From: Microbacterium sp. 67-17 | Lineage (GTDB): Bacteria > Actinomycetota > Actinomycetes > Actinomycetales > Microbacteriaceae | Direction of reading: 5' to 3' | Assembly (NCBI RefSeq): GCF_001898325.1 | Contig: NZ_MKTR01000007.1 | Span: forward strand, 62,001 to 126,000 | DNA: 64,000 bases | Part shown: piece by piece, positions 10,138 through 18,740 of the stretch | Layout of the letters: every line of letters begins with the position of its first letter | Numbering within the stretch: position 1 is the first letter of the stretch | Notes under the pieces: model-generated | What the model was told of the DNA's origin: nothing | Seen by the model: the letters and a program-made list of their open reading frames with translations, nothing else | The model's database searches: none | Made by a program: the position numbers and the translations under genes

Positions 10138-10899
10138 ATGCCGAAACTCCTCGTCCGCGTTCCCTCCCCGCTTCTCGCTCAGGGGGAGCTGACACACCTC
10201 GACCGAGTCGAGGCGGATGCCGACCTCGCGCTGTCTCAGTGGCGGGAGTATGTCTCGGTCTACCGCGACCGTGGCTGGCAGATCGTCGACGTGGCTGAGG
10301 CCCCGGACCAACCCGACGGCGTCTTCATCGAGGATGCCATCGTCGTGTTCGACGACATCGTCGTGATCGGACGCCCGGGCGCTGAGTCTCGACGCGGCGA
10401 GATCGCAACGGCCCGGGCGGCGGTGGACACGCTCGGTCTTCCTGTCCACGAGATCGAGGCGCCGGGCACTCTCGACGGCGGCGACGTGCTCAAGATCGGG
10501 CGCACGGTCTATGTCGGAGCGTCATCGCGGACCAACGCCGACGGCATCCGTCAACTGGAGACGCTGCTCGGCCCTCGGGGATGGAAGGTCGTCGCCGTGC
10601 CGGTGACGCGGGTCCTGCATCTGAAGAGCGCCGTGACGGCGCTTCCTGACGGCACGGTCATCGGCTACGAGCCGCTCGTGGACGATCCGTCAGTGTTTCC
10701 GCGCTTCCTTCCCGTACCCGAAGAGCACGGCACGGCGGTGGTCGTGCTCGATGAGGCGACGGTCCTGATGTCGGCGGATGCGCCGCAGACCGCTGCATTG
10801 CTCCGGTCGCGCGGACTGACCGTCATCCGGACGCCCGTGACCGAGTTCGAGAAGCTCGAGGGGTGCGTCACGTGCCTCTCGGTTCGCGTGCGCCGCTGA
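10138..10899 (+). CDS. ddaH: Dimethylarginine dimethylaminohydrolase (DDAH)
   Basis: This 253-residue guanidine-modifying enzyme of the pentein fold is expected to hydrolyse methylarginines to citrulline and methylamines. Penteins use Cys-His-acid chemistry; here C243 (LEGCVTCLSVR) and H161 (RVLHLKSAVTAL) are in the right places. The substrate-binding acids appear in PDGVFIEDAIVVFDD and APGTLDGGDVLKIG. Length matches bacterial DDAH rather than arginine deiminase, which is about 400 residues. A CATTCT box ends six bases before the ATG and may be a weak leaderless -10. Its position between gltA and dapD is not an obvious functional link. Confidence 0.88.
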   Translation: MPKLLVRVPSPLLAQGELTHLDRVEADADLALSQWREYVSVYRDRGWQIVDVAEAPDQPDGVFIEDAIVVFDDIVVIGRPGAESRRGEIATARAAVDTLGLPVHEIEAPGTLDGGDVLKIGRTVYVGASSRTNADGIRQLETLLGPRGWKVVAVPVTRVLHLKSAVTALPDGTVIGYEPLVDDPSVFPRFLPVPEEHGTAVVVLDEATVLMSADAPQTAALLRSRGLTVIRTPVTEFEKLEGCVTCLSVRVRR

Positions 10900-10920
10900 C
10901 GCCCACCGTCGGGCTCGGCC

Positions 10921-11880
10921 TCAGGCGTGTAGCGCTTCGTTGAGGGTCACCCCGACACCGGCGCGCCGGACTGCCTCGATTGCGCCGGTGAGGGAGTTGC
11001 GGCGGAACAGGATGCCGTGGCGGCCAGAGAGCTCGGCGCCCTTGACGGTTGGGCGCGTGCCGTCGGCACCGACCGGCTCGTCGGCAAGCACGATCTTCGA
11101 CCCGGCGGTCACATACAGCCCTGCCTCGACGACGCAATCGTTCCCCAGCGAAATACCGATGCCGGCGTTCGCTCCGAGGAGCGTGCGCTCACCGATCGAG
11201 ACACGGTGGGCGCCACCGCCCGAGAGGGTGCCCATGATCGAGGCGCCACCGCCGATGTCGCTGCCGTCCCCGACGATCACGCCCTGAGAGATCCGTCCCT
11301 CGACCATGCTCTGACCGAGCGTCCCGGCGTTGAAGTTCACGAAGCCCTCGTGCATCACGGTGGTTCCGGGCGACAGGTACGCGCCCAGCCGCACGCGGGA
11401 CGCGTCGGCGATGCGGACACCGGCGGGCACGACGTAGTCGGTGAGGCGGGGGAACTTGTCGAGCCCCTGAACTTGGATGCCGGCGCGCTGCAGCCGTACG
11501 CGTCGCCGGTCGAGCTCGCGCGGGTCGACGGGGCCGGCGTTGGTCCAGGCGACATTGGGGAGCGCGCCGAAGATGCCGTCAAGGTTGAGGTCGTTCGGAG
11601 TCACGAGTCGGTGTGACAGCGCGTGGAGGCGGAGGTAGGCATCCGGTGTACCCGAGGGTGCCGCGTCGAGATCGATCTCGATCTCGACCTGCTCGATGCT
11701 GACGCCGCGCGTGTCATCCGTGCCCACAGCCTCGGCGACGAGAGCACGCGCAGCCTCGTGAGCGTTTTGGCTGGCCGACAGCGCACCGGACTGGGGGGAG
11801 GGGTACCAGGTGTCCAAGACCATGCCGTCTGCCGCGACAGTTGCCGCCCCGATACCGCTGATCATCCGCTGTGCCGTCAT
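10921..11880 (-). CDS. dapD: 2,3,4,5-tetrahydropyridine-2,6-dicarboxylate N-succinyltransferase DapD
   Basis: This 319-residue trimeric left-handed beta-helix acyltransferase uses succinyl-CoA to succinylate tetrahydrodipicolinate, the step before DapC. The hexapeptide-repeat region is visible from about residue 165 ([66 protein letters not shown]). The long N-terminal domain and overall length match the actinobacterial DapD subtype rather than the E. coli type. ATG at 11880 is preceded by TACCCT with six-base spacing, supporting that start over the longer frame to 11940. It is divergent from dapE with an 88-base intergenic region. Confidence 0.95.
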   Translation of the reverse strand: MTAQRMISGIGAATVAADGMVLDTWYPSPQSGALSASQNAHEAARALVAEAVGTDDTRGVSIEQVEIEIDLDAAPSGTPDAYLRLHALSHRLVTPNDLNLDGIFGALPNVAWTNAGPVDPRELDRRRVRLQRAGIQVQGLDKFPRLTDYVVPAGVRIADASRVRLGAYLSPGTTVMHEGFVNFNAGTLGQSMVEGRISQGVIVGDGSDIGGGASIMGTLSGGGAHRVSIGERTLLGANAGIGISLGNDCVVEAGLYVTAGSKIVLADEPVGADGTRPTVKGAELSGRHGILFRRNSLTGAIEAVRRAGVGVTLNEALHA

Positions 11881-11886
11881 CGTTCC

Positions 11887-11962
11887 AGGGTATCGAGTCG
11901 CGCCCCTGACGCCGTGCCGGTGACGCCTCGCCCATCGCACCGCTTCGGGCCCTGGCTAGACT
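11887..11962. promoter_or_regulatory. Back-to-back leaderless promoters of dapD and dapE
   Basis: On the minus strand TACCCT (plus-strand AGGGTA, 11887-11892) ends six bases before the dapD ATG. On the plus strand TAGACT (11957-11962) ends six bases before the dapE GTG. The intervening 64 bases would hold both -35 regions and any shared regulator site; no clear palindrome was found there. Confidence 0.6.
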
Positions 11963-11968
11963 CGAGGA

Positions 11969-13033
11969 GTGCTGGACTTGACCTCGAATGCTGTCGATCT
12001 GACCCGCGCGATCTGCGACATCCCCAGTGTCTCCGGCGACGAAGGACATCTCGCAGACCTGATCGAGGAGGCAGTGCGTGCTCTGCCGCACCTCGAGGTC
12101 ATTCGGGATGGCGACACGGTCATCGCTCGCACGAACCTCGGAAGAGCTCGCCGGGTCGCGATCGCCGGACACATCGACACGGTGCCGATCAACGGCAACG
12201 TTCCCACCCGAACGGTCGACATCGACGGCGAGGAGTTCATCTGGGGGCGCGGCACCGTCGACATGAAGGCCGGCGTTGCCGTGCAGCTCAAGCTCGCCGC
12301 CGACCTCGTCGCGCCCAAGGCCGACATCACGTGGATTTGGTACGACCACGAGGAGGTGGCTGCAGCCCTCAACGCCCTTACTCGCATCGCCGCGACGCGT
12401 GCCGACCTGCTAGCCGCCGATTTCGCGATTCTCGGAGAGCCCTCCAATGGGCAGGTCGAGGGCGGCTGCAACGGCCACATGCGCGCCATCGTCCGAACGC
12501 ATGGTGTGCGCTCGCACAGTGCACGGTCGTGGATCGGGGAGAACGCCATCCACAAGGCGGCGCCGATCCTGGAGCGGCTTGCCGCCTATACAGCTCGCGA
12601 GGTTCCCGTCGATGGGCTCGTCTACCGAGAAGGCCTCAATGCTGTGCGGATCACGGGCGGTGTCGCAGGGAACGTCATTCCCGACCTGTGCGAGGTCGAG
12701 GTGAACTACCGCTTTGCTCCCTCACGAAGCGGCGCCGAGGCCGAGGAGCACGTGCGCGAGGTCTTCGAGGGTTTCGAGGTCGAGGTCATCGATATGGCCG
12801 AGGGTGCTCGGCCGGGACTGGATGACCCGCTGGCGCAGGAGTTCGTCGCTGCCGTCGGCGGCACGGCCCAGCCCAAGTACGGCTGGACGGATGTGGCCCG
12901 GTTCTCGGCTCTCGGCATCCCCGCTGTCAACTACGGCCCGGGGGACCCGCAACTCGCCCATCACGACGAAGAGCGCGTTGCCGTCGCCCAGATCCGGGAT
13001 GTGGAGCGCGGGCTGCGCGCGTGGCTGACCTGA
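11969..13033 (+). CDS. dapE: Succinyl-diaminopimelate desuccinylase DapE
   Basis: This M20-family zinc hydrolase (354 residues) releases LL-diaminopimelate and succinate, completing the DapC/DapD/DapE branch encoded in this window. The metal ligands are recognisable: AGHIDTVP (His-x-Asp), [13 protein letters not shown] (bridging Asp), YDHEEV (Glu pair), ILGEPSNG and the C-terminal LAHHDEERV. The dimerisation domain follows [12 protein letters not shown] at 11969 is six bases after TAGACT and has no usable Shine-Dalgarno spacing, so leaderless translation is likely. The last four codons overlap the downstream membrane-protein gene. Confidence 0.94.
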   Translation: MLDLTSNAVDLTRAICDIPSVSGDEGHLADLIEEAVRALPHLEVIRDGDTVIARTNLGRARRVAIAGHIDTVPINGNVPTRTVDIDGEEFIWGRGTVDMKAGVAVQLKLAADLVAPKADITWIWYDHEEVAAALNALTRIAATRADLLAADFAILGEPSNGQVEGGCNGHMRAIVRTHGVRSHSARSWIGENAIHKAAPILERLAAYTAREVPVDGLVYREGLNAVRITGGVAGNVIPDLCEVEVNYRFAPSRSGAEAEEHVREVFEGFEVEVIDMAEGARPGLDDPLAQEFVAAVGGTAQPKYGWTDVARFSALGIPAVNYGPGDPQLAHHDEERVAVAQIRDVERGLRAWLT

Positions 13034-14247
13034 CGACATCTGCACCGGTGCCGCTCTCCCGGCGGTCGATTCCACCGGCGCTGACGATTGCGCTCATCTA
13101 TCTCGCGGCGCGGGCCGTCACATTCGGTTTCCTGGCACTGGCTGCCGCGTTATCGGCCGAGGGAACACGCTTCGGTGCGGGGGCGAGTGTCCAAGACCTC
13201 GTCGTGGGGTGGGACGCCCAGTGGTATTGGTTCCTGGCGGTCAACGGATACCCCACCGACCTTCCTCTCACTGACGCGGGCGCGGTAGCCGAGAACCAGT
13301 GGGCATTCATGCCGATCTACGCATACCTCGCTGCCGCCATCGCGCCGCTCGTGGGCGGGTGGTGGGGAGTCGCCGCCGTCCTGATCTCTCTGGCATCCGG
13401 GTACGGGGCGACCTACGTGCTGTACCGGATGCTGCGCGGTCGGATCGGGGGATCGGCTGCCATCTGGGCGGCTGCCTTCTTTGCCGCAGGGCCCCTGGCG
13501 GCGCTCTTCCAGGTCGGCTACGCAGAAGCCCTCTTTTTGTTGTGGCTCTTCCTTGCGCTGTGGGCGGTCACAGCGCGGCGCTTCGTGTGGGTCTACCCGC
13601 TCGTGATTCTCATGGGCTACACGCGGCCCGGAGTTCTCGCGTTCGCGCTCTTTCTCGGGCTCTTCGGTATGTGGCGCTTCTTCTCACGCCGCACCGAACC
13701 GCTTCGTGTGCGCGAGGTCATCCACATCGTCGCGCTCGGCGCGCTCGCCACCGCTGTGGGGTTCTCCTGGCAGATCATCGCGGCTGTCGTCACGGGGGAC
13801 CCCGGTGCCTACCTTGCCACCGAACTCGCCTGGCGGCGCAACTGGCTCCTGGACGATGCGGGGCACTTTCTGCCGTTTGACGCTTTCGTGCGCGGTGCTG
13901 CGTTTTGGGGAGAGGTCTGGGGGTGGGGGGCCGCCGGCGGCGTCATCCTGCTCGTGTTCATTCTGGCCGGCGCGGCCGCGGCGCTCCTCTGGACGCCGCA
14001 GGTTCGGGCGCTGGGACCCGAGATCCGCATCTGGGTTGTCAGCTACCTCGTTTACCTGCTGGCAGTGTTCTTCCCTCAGTCGAGCATCTTCCGCCTGCTG
14101 GTGCCGATCTCGCCCCTGTGGGGCGCGCTCGCGGTGCCGCGGTCCCTCGTGTGGCGCGTCGGTGTGCTCATCGCGTGCCTTGCTGGGCAGTGGTGGTGGA
14201 TCTACAACATGTATGCACTCGGCAACCGTTTCTGGCAGATCCCCTAA
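13021..14247 (+). CDS. GT-C-like polytopic membrane protein (PIG-V/mannosyltransferase-like)
   Basis: The protein has 408 residues and about nine to ten transmembrane helices. Between helices 1 and 2 it has the motif [17 protein letters not shown], followed by [13 protein letters not shown]. These resemble the Asp-containing first loop of PIG-V/Gpi18-like GT-C glycosyltransferases, which use polyprenyl-phosphate sugars. Start is GTG at 13021, overlapping the dapE stop by 13 bases, so it is probably translated from the dapE transcript. The acceptor is unknown; a role in mannosylating a cell-envelope molecule is inference only. Confidence 0.7.
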   Translation: MADLTTSAPVPLSRRSIPPALTIALIYLAARAVTFGFLALAAALSAEGTRFGAGASVQDLVVGWDAQWYWFLAVNGYPTDLPLTDAGAVAENQWAFMPIYAYLAAAIAPLVGGWWGVAAVLISLASGYGATYVLYRMLRGRIGGSAAIWAAAFFAAGPLAALFQVGYAEALFLLWLFLALWAVTARRFVWVYPLVILMGYTRPGVLAFALFLGLFGMWRFFSRRTEPLRVREVIHIVALGALATAVGFSWQIIAAVVTGDPGAYLATELAWRRNWLLDDAGHFLPFDAFVRGAAFWGEVWGWGAAGGVILLVFILAGAAAALLWTPQVRALGPEIRIWVVSYLVYLLAVFFPQSSIFRLLVPISPLWGALAVPRSLVWRVGVLIACLAGQWWWIYNMYALGNRFWQIP

Positions 14248-14282
14248 GCTTGATTGGTAGACCACGACGAAAGGGAGCCGCC

Positions 14283-14456
14283 ATGGCAGCCATGAAGCCG
14301 CGAACCGGAGACGGACCGATGGAGGCCGTGAAGGAAGGCCGCCTCATCATCGTGCGAGTACCTCTCGAAGGCGGTGGCCGCCTTGTCGTCTCGGTGAATG
14401 ACGCCGAGGCCAAGGAACTGTACGACGTGCTCGGCGGAGTTGTCGGAGCCGCGTAA
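14283..14456 (+). CDS. DUF3117 small conserved protein
   Basis: This 57-residue protein is highly conserved in actinobacteria (compare M. tuberculosis Rv1211). The whole sequence fits the family, with the core MKPRTGDGPMEAVKEGR, then RVPLEGGGRLVVSV and the C-terminal LYDVLGGVVGAA. A strong GAAAGGGAG ribosome site precedes the ATG. It is closely followed by a perfect 13-bp hairpin. Its function is not established. Confidence 0.9.
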   Translation: MAAMKPRTGDGPMEAVKEGRLIIVRVPLEGGGRLVVSVNDAEAKELYDVLGGVVGAA

Positions 14457-14476
14457 CGCGCGATGATCTCACGAAC

Positions 14477-14506
14477 GAAGCGGCCGGTCTGGTGACCGGC
14501 CGCTTC
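14477..14506. terminator. Bidirectional hairpin terminator
   Basis: A perfect 13-bp stem (GAAGCGGCCGGTC / GACCGGCCGCTTC) with a TGGT loop lies between the 3' ends of DUF3117 (plus) and the O-methyltransferase (minus). No long T-run follows, as is usual at this GC content. Confidence 0.85.
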
Positions 14507-14522
14507 GGCGTCTCTGCCTCGC

Positions 14523-15155
14523 CTAGACCGACGCGAGAGTCGTCAGCTGGAGGAGTCCTTCCCGCGCGGTGTTGAGTGCGCCCAGGACGGCGGGGGACTG
14601 CGCGACCTCTTGAATGAGTGAGCGGTACGCAGTCGTGACTTCGTCGCGTTTGACCGGATCGGCGACCGCGCCTCCGGCGAGGACTCGCGGGACGAGCACC
14701 GTGCCGCCGGGGCGCACCAGGCGCAGCCCGTGCTCGACATACTCGATGACGCCCTCGGGCTCGGCGTCGACCAGCACGATGTCGTAGGATGCTTCGTTCA
14801 TCCGAGGAAGTACTTCGGCCGCGCGGCCCGTGATGAAACGGGCACGTGCCGGCGGGACCTTGGCCTGCGCGAATGCCTGACGCGCTGCCCCCAGATGCTC
14901 AGGCTCGACATCGATCGTGGTGAGAGTCGCCTGCGGCGCTCCGCGCAGCAGCCACAGCCCGGAGACTCCGCCGCCCGTGCCGATCTCGACGATGTTCAAC
15001 GCACGCCCGACGGCGGCGATCGTGGCACACTGCACACCGACCGCGGCGCTGATCGGTTCGGCGCCGAGTTCGAGCGCCGCCTCGCGAGCGCGGGCGATCG
15101 CGTCGGGTTCGACAGTGACCTCTTCGACGAATCGATTGACCGCGTGATCTCCCAT
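14523..15155 (-). CDS. SAM-dependent O-methyltransferase (Rv1220c-like)
   Basis: This class I methyltransferase of the caffeoyl-CoA/catechol O-methyltransferase type has 210 residues. The N-terminal helix region precedes the SAM-binding motif VEIGTGGGVSGLWLLRG, the acidic ribose-binding loop TTIDVEPEHLG and the metal/active-site Asp in DIVLVDAEPEGVIEY. AAAGGG lies about ten bases upstream of the ATG at 15155. It is divergent from tatB with 79 bases between. In mycobacteria the orthologue sits next to sigE-rseA-htrA-tatB, whereas here tatB is the immediate neighbour. The substrate is unknown. Confidence 0.88.
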   Translation of the reverse strand: MGDHAVNRFVEEVTVEPDAIARAREAALELGAEPISAAVGVQCATIAAVGRALNIVEIGTGGGVSGLWLLRGAPQATLTTIDVEPEHLGAARQAFAQAKVPPARARFITGRAAEVLPRMNEASYDIVLVDAEPEGVIEYVEHGLRLVRPGGTVLVPRVLAGGAVADPVKRDEVTTAYRSLIQEVAQSPAVLGALNTAREGLLQLTTLASV

Positions 15156-15222
15156 GCACTGCCCTTTCTCTGAGGGGCAAGCCTACGGGCGCGCACCCGG
15201 AATCTCGCTGAGGCGCGAGGGG

Positions 15223-15228
15223 TAATCT
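15223..15228 (+). promoter_or_regulatory. Leaderless -10 box of tatB
   Basis: TAATCT, close to the ideal -10 sequence, ends six bases before the tatB ATG at 15235. Confidence 0.65.
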
Positions 15229-15234
15229 TGACCC

Positions 15235-15627
15235 ATGTTCAACGGGATCACGATCGAGAAGCTTCTGCTGATCGCTCTGATCGCCGGGATGATCATCGGT
15301 CCGCAGCGGCTTCCCCGCTACGCAGCAGCCCTCGGACAGTTCGTGCGCCGAGCCCGTGACTTCGCCCGCTCCGCCGGCTCGCGCGTCAAAGAAGAGATGG
15401 GCGAGGACTTCGACGACGTGGATTGGCGCACGCTCGATCCACGGCAGTACGACCCGCGTCGCATCATCCGTGAGGCACTGCTGGATGACCCGCCGACGCC
15501 GCCTGTCAAGGCTCAGTCCGCGACGATGGCCGCGGCCGGGGCCGCTGCTGGAGCGACCACGACATCGACGAAGGCACCGCCGCTGGCGGTGGGTGAGATC
15601 CCGCCGTTCGACGCCGAAGCTACCTGA
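15235..15627 (+). CDS. tatB: Sec-independent protein translocase subunit TatB
   Basis: This 130-residue single-pass component of the Tat translocon recognises twin-arginine signal peptides together with TatC. A short N-terminal helix (TIEKLLLIALIAGMII) is followed by the GP hinge (GPQRLPRYAAALG) and an amphipathic helix (FVRRARDFARSAG). An acidic middle region (GEDFDDVDWRTLDPRQYDP) favours TatB over TatA, and the tail is Ala/Thr/Pro-rich. The leaderless ATG is at 15235. It is convergent with mrp, overlapping by eight bases. Confidence 0.88.
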   Translation: MFNGITIEKLLLIALIAGMIIGPQRLPRYAAALGQFVRRARDFARSAGSRVKEEMGEDFDDVDWRTLDPRQYDPRRIIREALLDDPPTPPVKAQSATMAAAGAAAGATTTSTKAPPLAVGEIPPFDAEAT

Positions 15628-16768
15628 CGCGCATCGGGAGGGGGCGGCCCGACAGTCCGCGCCCGGAGCCCAGAACCGCCTCCGCGACGGCTTCAATCGC
15701 CGCTGCGGCAGGGTCAGCTGCATCCGTCACGAGGTGCACATCGCCGGCGTCGCCGGATGCCCGCACTCCCTGGCTGAGTGGAATCGAGCCGAGGAGCGGG
15801 ACGGGTTCGGCATCCGTCTGCAGCGCCTGGGCGACAAGCTCGCCGCCCCCGGAGCCGAACAGATCGAGCACCGTGCCGTCGGGAAGGGTGAGCGGCGCCA
15901 TGTTCTCGACGACCCCCAGCACGCGCTGACCCGTCTGGCGGGCAACGATTCCCGAGCGGATCGCGACGTCGGCGGCGGCGCGCTGGGGCGTGGTCACCAC
16001 GATGACCTCCGCGTGGGGCAGGAGTTGCCCGACAGAGATCGCGACATCGCCCGTACCCGGCGGCATGTCCAGCAGCAGGATGTCGAGATCACCGAAGTGG
16101 ACGTCGGTGAGGAACTGCTGCACGGTGCGGTGCAGCATCGGACCACGCCACGCAACCGCGCCGAGTGGCTCTTCCCCCGAACCGCGTCGCAGGAACATCC
16201 CGATCGAAATCACCTTCACCCCGTGCGCGACGGGAGGAAGCATGAGGTCATCGATCCGGGTCGGTTGCGGTGGTGCTCCGTCGGGTCCGACAAGACCCAG
16301 GATGCCGGGAATAGAGAATCCGTGGACGTCGGCGTCTATGAGCCCGACGCGAAGACCGCGCGCTGCCAGGGTCGTCGCCAGGAGCGCCGTCAGCGTCGAC
16401 TTGCCGACGCCGCCCTTACCGCTCGTGACGGCGATCACCCGGGTCAGGGAGTCGGGACCGAACGGCATCGAACGGGCCGGGCGCCCGGCGCGCAGCATCT
16501 CGGTAAGGCGAGCGCGTTCGTCGGCATCCATGACCCCGACCGTGATCTCGGCCGACACCACCCCGGGGACCGACAGCGCCGCGGCGCGAACGTCGGACTC
16601 GATCCGTGCGGCGGCGGGGCATCCTGCGACGGTGAGGGCGATGTCGACCCACGCTGCGCCGTCGTCGACCCGAGCGCCGCGAACCATCCCGAGCTCACCG
16701 ATCGGGCGACGCAACTCCGGATCGATCACGGAGCCGACGGCGCGCGCGACCTCGTCTGCGGCAGTCAC
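15620..16768 (-). CDS. mrp: Mrp/ApbC family P-loop ATPase (iron-sulfur carrier)
   Basis: This 382-residue protein combines an N-terminal MIP18/DUF59 domain (residues 1-90, DPELRRPIGELGMVRG) with a SIMIBI-class NTPase. The deviant Walker A is VTSGKGGVGKSTLTALLA, followed by DADVHGFSIPG and the LDMPPGTGDVAISVGQLLP motif. Homologues bind and transfer Fe-S clusters. The metal-binding CxxC of some Mrp proteins is not evident here. It is the last gene of a three-gene minus-strand unit (CBS protein, DUF1003, mrp), starting 20 bases after the DUF1003 stop. Confidence 0.92.
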   Translation of the reverse strand: MTAADEVARAVGSVIDPELRRPIGELGMVRGARVDDGAAWVDIALTVAGCPAAARIESDVRAAALSVPGVVSAEITVGVMDADERARLTEMLRAGRPARSMPFGPDSLTRVIAVTSGKGGVGKSTLTALLATTLAARGLRVGLIDADVHGFSIPGILGLVGPDGAPPQPTRIDDLMLPPVAHGVKVISIGMFLRRGSGEEPLGAVAWRGPMLHRTVQQFLTDVHFGDLDILLLDMPPGTGDVAISVGQLLPHAEVIVVTTPQRAAADVAIRSGIVARQTGQRVLGVVENMAPLTLPDGTVLDLFGSGGGELVAQALQTDAEPVPLLGSIPLSQGVRASGDAGDVHLVTDAADPAAAAIEAVAEAVLGSGRGLSGRPLPMRVR

Positions 16769-16787
16769 CGCACGTCTCCGCTGCGAA

Positions 16788-17357
16788 TCATGCCGAGTGG
16801 CCCTCGTGGGGGAGCGTCGGGCCCGCGGAGGGCACCGCGTCGGTGGGCTGCTGCTCGGCGCGTTCGTCGAGCTTTCTCAACAGCGACTTCAGTTCGGCGC
16901 GCAGTGTGTCACGGGTCACGACCTCCGAGGTCACCTCGGTGAGGGCGATGCGCAAGGCCACGATCTCGCGCGCGAGGTACTCCGTATCGGCGAGGTTCCG
17001 CTCTGCGCGCTGACGGTCCTGCTCGATCTGCACGCGGTCGCGATCGTCCTGCCGGTTCTGGGCGAGCAGGATGAGGGGAGCGGCGTAGGACGCCTGTAGT
17101 GAGAGCATGAGCGTCAGGGCAGTAAAGCCGTTTGCTGCCGAATCGAACCGCAGGTTCTCGGGGGCCGCAGTGTTCCACGCGATCCACGCGACGCAGAACA
17201 GGGTGAGAGCCACCAGGAACCAGGGGGTGCCCATATTGCGGGCGATCCACTCGGTTGCTCGGCCGAACCGATCCCGCGAGGGCTGGGGCGTGCGACTGCG
17301 AATCGGCATGCTCGACCGACCGCGGGGAGCGTCCAGCCCCCGGGGTGAGCGCGCCAT
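16788..17357 (-). CDS. DUF1003 domain membrane protein
   Basis: The protein has about 189 residues. After a basic, Pro/Arg-rich N-terminus come two transmembrane helices with the DUF1003 signatures (TPWFLVALTLFCVAWIAWN and ALTLMLSLQASYAAPLILLA). A conserved Asn-Arg-Gln-Asp-Asp-Arg stretch and a long charged helix, likely a coiled coil (residues 105-165), follow. The start is either ATG at 17357, in a TGATG overlap with the upstream CBS gene, or GTG at 17360. The tight coupling suggests the two products act together, possibly in divalent-cation sensing, but DUF1003 has no established function. Confidence 0.85.
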   Translation of the reverse strand: MARSPRGLDAPRGRSSMPIRSRTPQPSRDRFGRATEWIARNMGTPWFLVALTLFCVAWIAWNTAAPENLRFDSAANGFTALTLMLSLQASYAAPLILLAQNRQDDRDRVQIEQDRQRAERNLADTEYLAREIVALRIALTEVTSEVVTRDTLRAELKSLLRKLDERAEQQPTDAVPSAGPTLPHEGHSA

Positions 17358-18637
17358 CACAGCTTCACCGGCCCTGTCCAGGGAAACGACACCGGTCGCT
17401 GGTCGGTCGAGTGCGAGCGCCAGTCCTCAGGCAGCAGGTAGTCGAGCACGTCGTCGACGCTGACGACACCGACCAGGCGGTGGACTTGGTCGACGACCGG
17501 CACCGATACCAGGTTGTACGAGGCGAGGATGCGGGCGACCTCGGCTGCCGTCGCGGTGGCTGCCAGCGGCTCGATGGTGTCATCGATCAGGGAACCGAGC
17601 CGCTCGTGCGGAGGGTAGCGCAGCATCCGTTGGAAGTGCACGGTGCCCAGGAACCGCCCCGTCGGCGTCTCGTACGGGGGCAGGGTGATGAACACCGACG
17701 CCGCCAGCGCCGGATGCAGCTCGTGGCGGCGGATGAGGGCGAGTGCTTCGGCGACCGTCGCTTCGGCCGAGAGCACGATCGGCTCGCTCGTCATGAGACC
17801 ACCGGCGGTGTCGGGGCCGTACTTCAGGAGCTCGCGAACGTCTTCGGCCTCCTCGGGCTCCATGAGATCAAGCAGCGCCTCGCTGCGGCCCGCCGGGAGC
17901 TGTCCGAGAAGGTCGGCTGCGTCATCCGGTTCCATCGCGTCGAGGATGTCGGCGGCACGCTCGTCGCCCAATTGCTCGAGAATGTGCGCCTGGTCATCCT
18001 CGGGCATCTCTTCGAGCGCGTCGGCGAGGCGGTCGTCGGGTAGTTCCTCGGCGACCTCGAGCAGGCGGGCGTCGGGAAGATCGAGCAGGGTGTTGGCGAG
18101 GTCCGCGGGCTTCAGCTCGCTCAGGGTCGCAACGAGCTGTTCGGCCGACGGCTCCTGCGTCGAATCGAGCTGCTCGGTGACCTCTTCCCAGCTGGCAAGA
18201 GTGGTCGGGCCCTTTGTGAACGGGGACGCGCTGGTGCGCGGACGGCGCAGGAACAGCTGGCCGATGTCCCAGGCGCCGAGCCGGTCACGCTCGATGGCGG
18301 CATCCTCGACGACCGCCTCGCCCGATCCGTCGCGGAAGTACACCCGGCGACCGAGGAGTTCGGCGAGAACCCGCACCTCGCCACCGCGCTGCTGGAACCG
18401 GCGGACGTTGATGAGGCCGGTGGTGATGACCTGGCCCGGTGCGATCGAGGTAACGCGCCCGATCGAGACGAACACGTTTCGCCGGCCGGGAATCTCGACC
18501 ACGAGCCCGACGACGCGGGGCGGGTCATCAGCGCGGTAGACGACCACGACATCGCGGACGCGTCCGAGCCGGTCGCCGGCAGGATCGAAGACGGCGCAGC
18601 CCGAGAGGCGCGCGACAAAGACCCGCTGCGTGTTCAC
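17357..18637 (-). CDS. MgtE-like protein without channel: PRC-barrel, MgtE N-domain and CBS pair
   Basis: The protein has 426 residues and no transmembrane helices. A PRC-barrel-like beta domain (residues 1-75, GCAVFDPAGDRLGRVRDVVVV) is followed by helical MgtE_N repeats (LLDLPDARLLEVAEELPDDRLADALEEM and the next two Asp/Glu-rich repeats) and two CBS domains. The CBS domains are VMTSEPIVLSAEATVAEAL-like and IEPLAATATAAEVARILASYN. In true MgtE a five-helix Mg2+ channel would follow; here the protein stops after the CBS pair. It therefore looks like a free cytoplasmic Mg2+/nucleotide sensor, not a transporter. GTG start with TACGCT six bases upstream. Confidence 0.88.
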   Translation of the reverse strand: MNTQRVFVARLSGCAVFDPAGDRLGRVRDVVVVYRADDPPRVVGLVVEIPGRRNVFVSIGRVTSIAPGQVITTGLINVRRFQQRGGEVRVLAELLGRRVYFRDGSGEAVVEDAAIERDRLGAWDIGQLFLRRPRTSASPFTKGPTTLASWEEVTEQLDSTQEPSAEQLVATLSELKPADLANTLLDLPDARLLEVAEELPDDRLADALEEMPEDDQAHILEQLGDERAADILDAMEPDDAADLLGQLPAGRSEALLDLMEPEEAEDVRELLKYGPDTAGGLMTSEPIVLSAEATVAEALALIRRHELHPALAASVFITLPPYETPTGRFLGTVHFQRMLRYPPHERLGSLIDDTIEPLAATATAAEVARILASYNLVSVPVVDQVHRLVGVVSVDDVLDYLLPEDWRSHSTDQRPVSFPWTGPVKL

Positions 18638-18643
18638 CTATCC

Positions 18644-18649
18644 AGCGTA
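18644..18649 (-). promoter_or_regulatory. Leaderless -10 box of the MgtE-like operon
   Basis: TACGCT on the minus strand (plus-strand AGCGTA) ends six bases before the GTG at 18637. It drives the CBS-DUF1003-mrp unit. Confidence 0.6.
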
Positions 18650-18740
18650 GCCCCGAGCCCGGGCATGCCCTCCTGTGGTTACGAGTGGCGATTCGCAGCG
18701 ACTCAGCGGATGGCAAGACCCGGCATGGGAGGATGGACGA

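Noticed and set aside
11623..12825. 400-codon plus-strand frame over dapD/dapE
   Set aside because: It crosses two real genes on opposite strands and encodes an Arg/Ser-rich nonsense protein.
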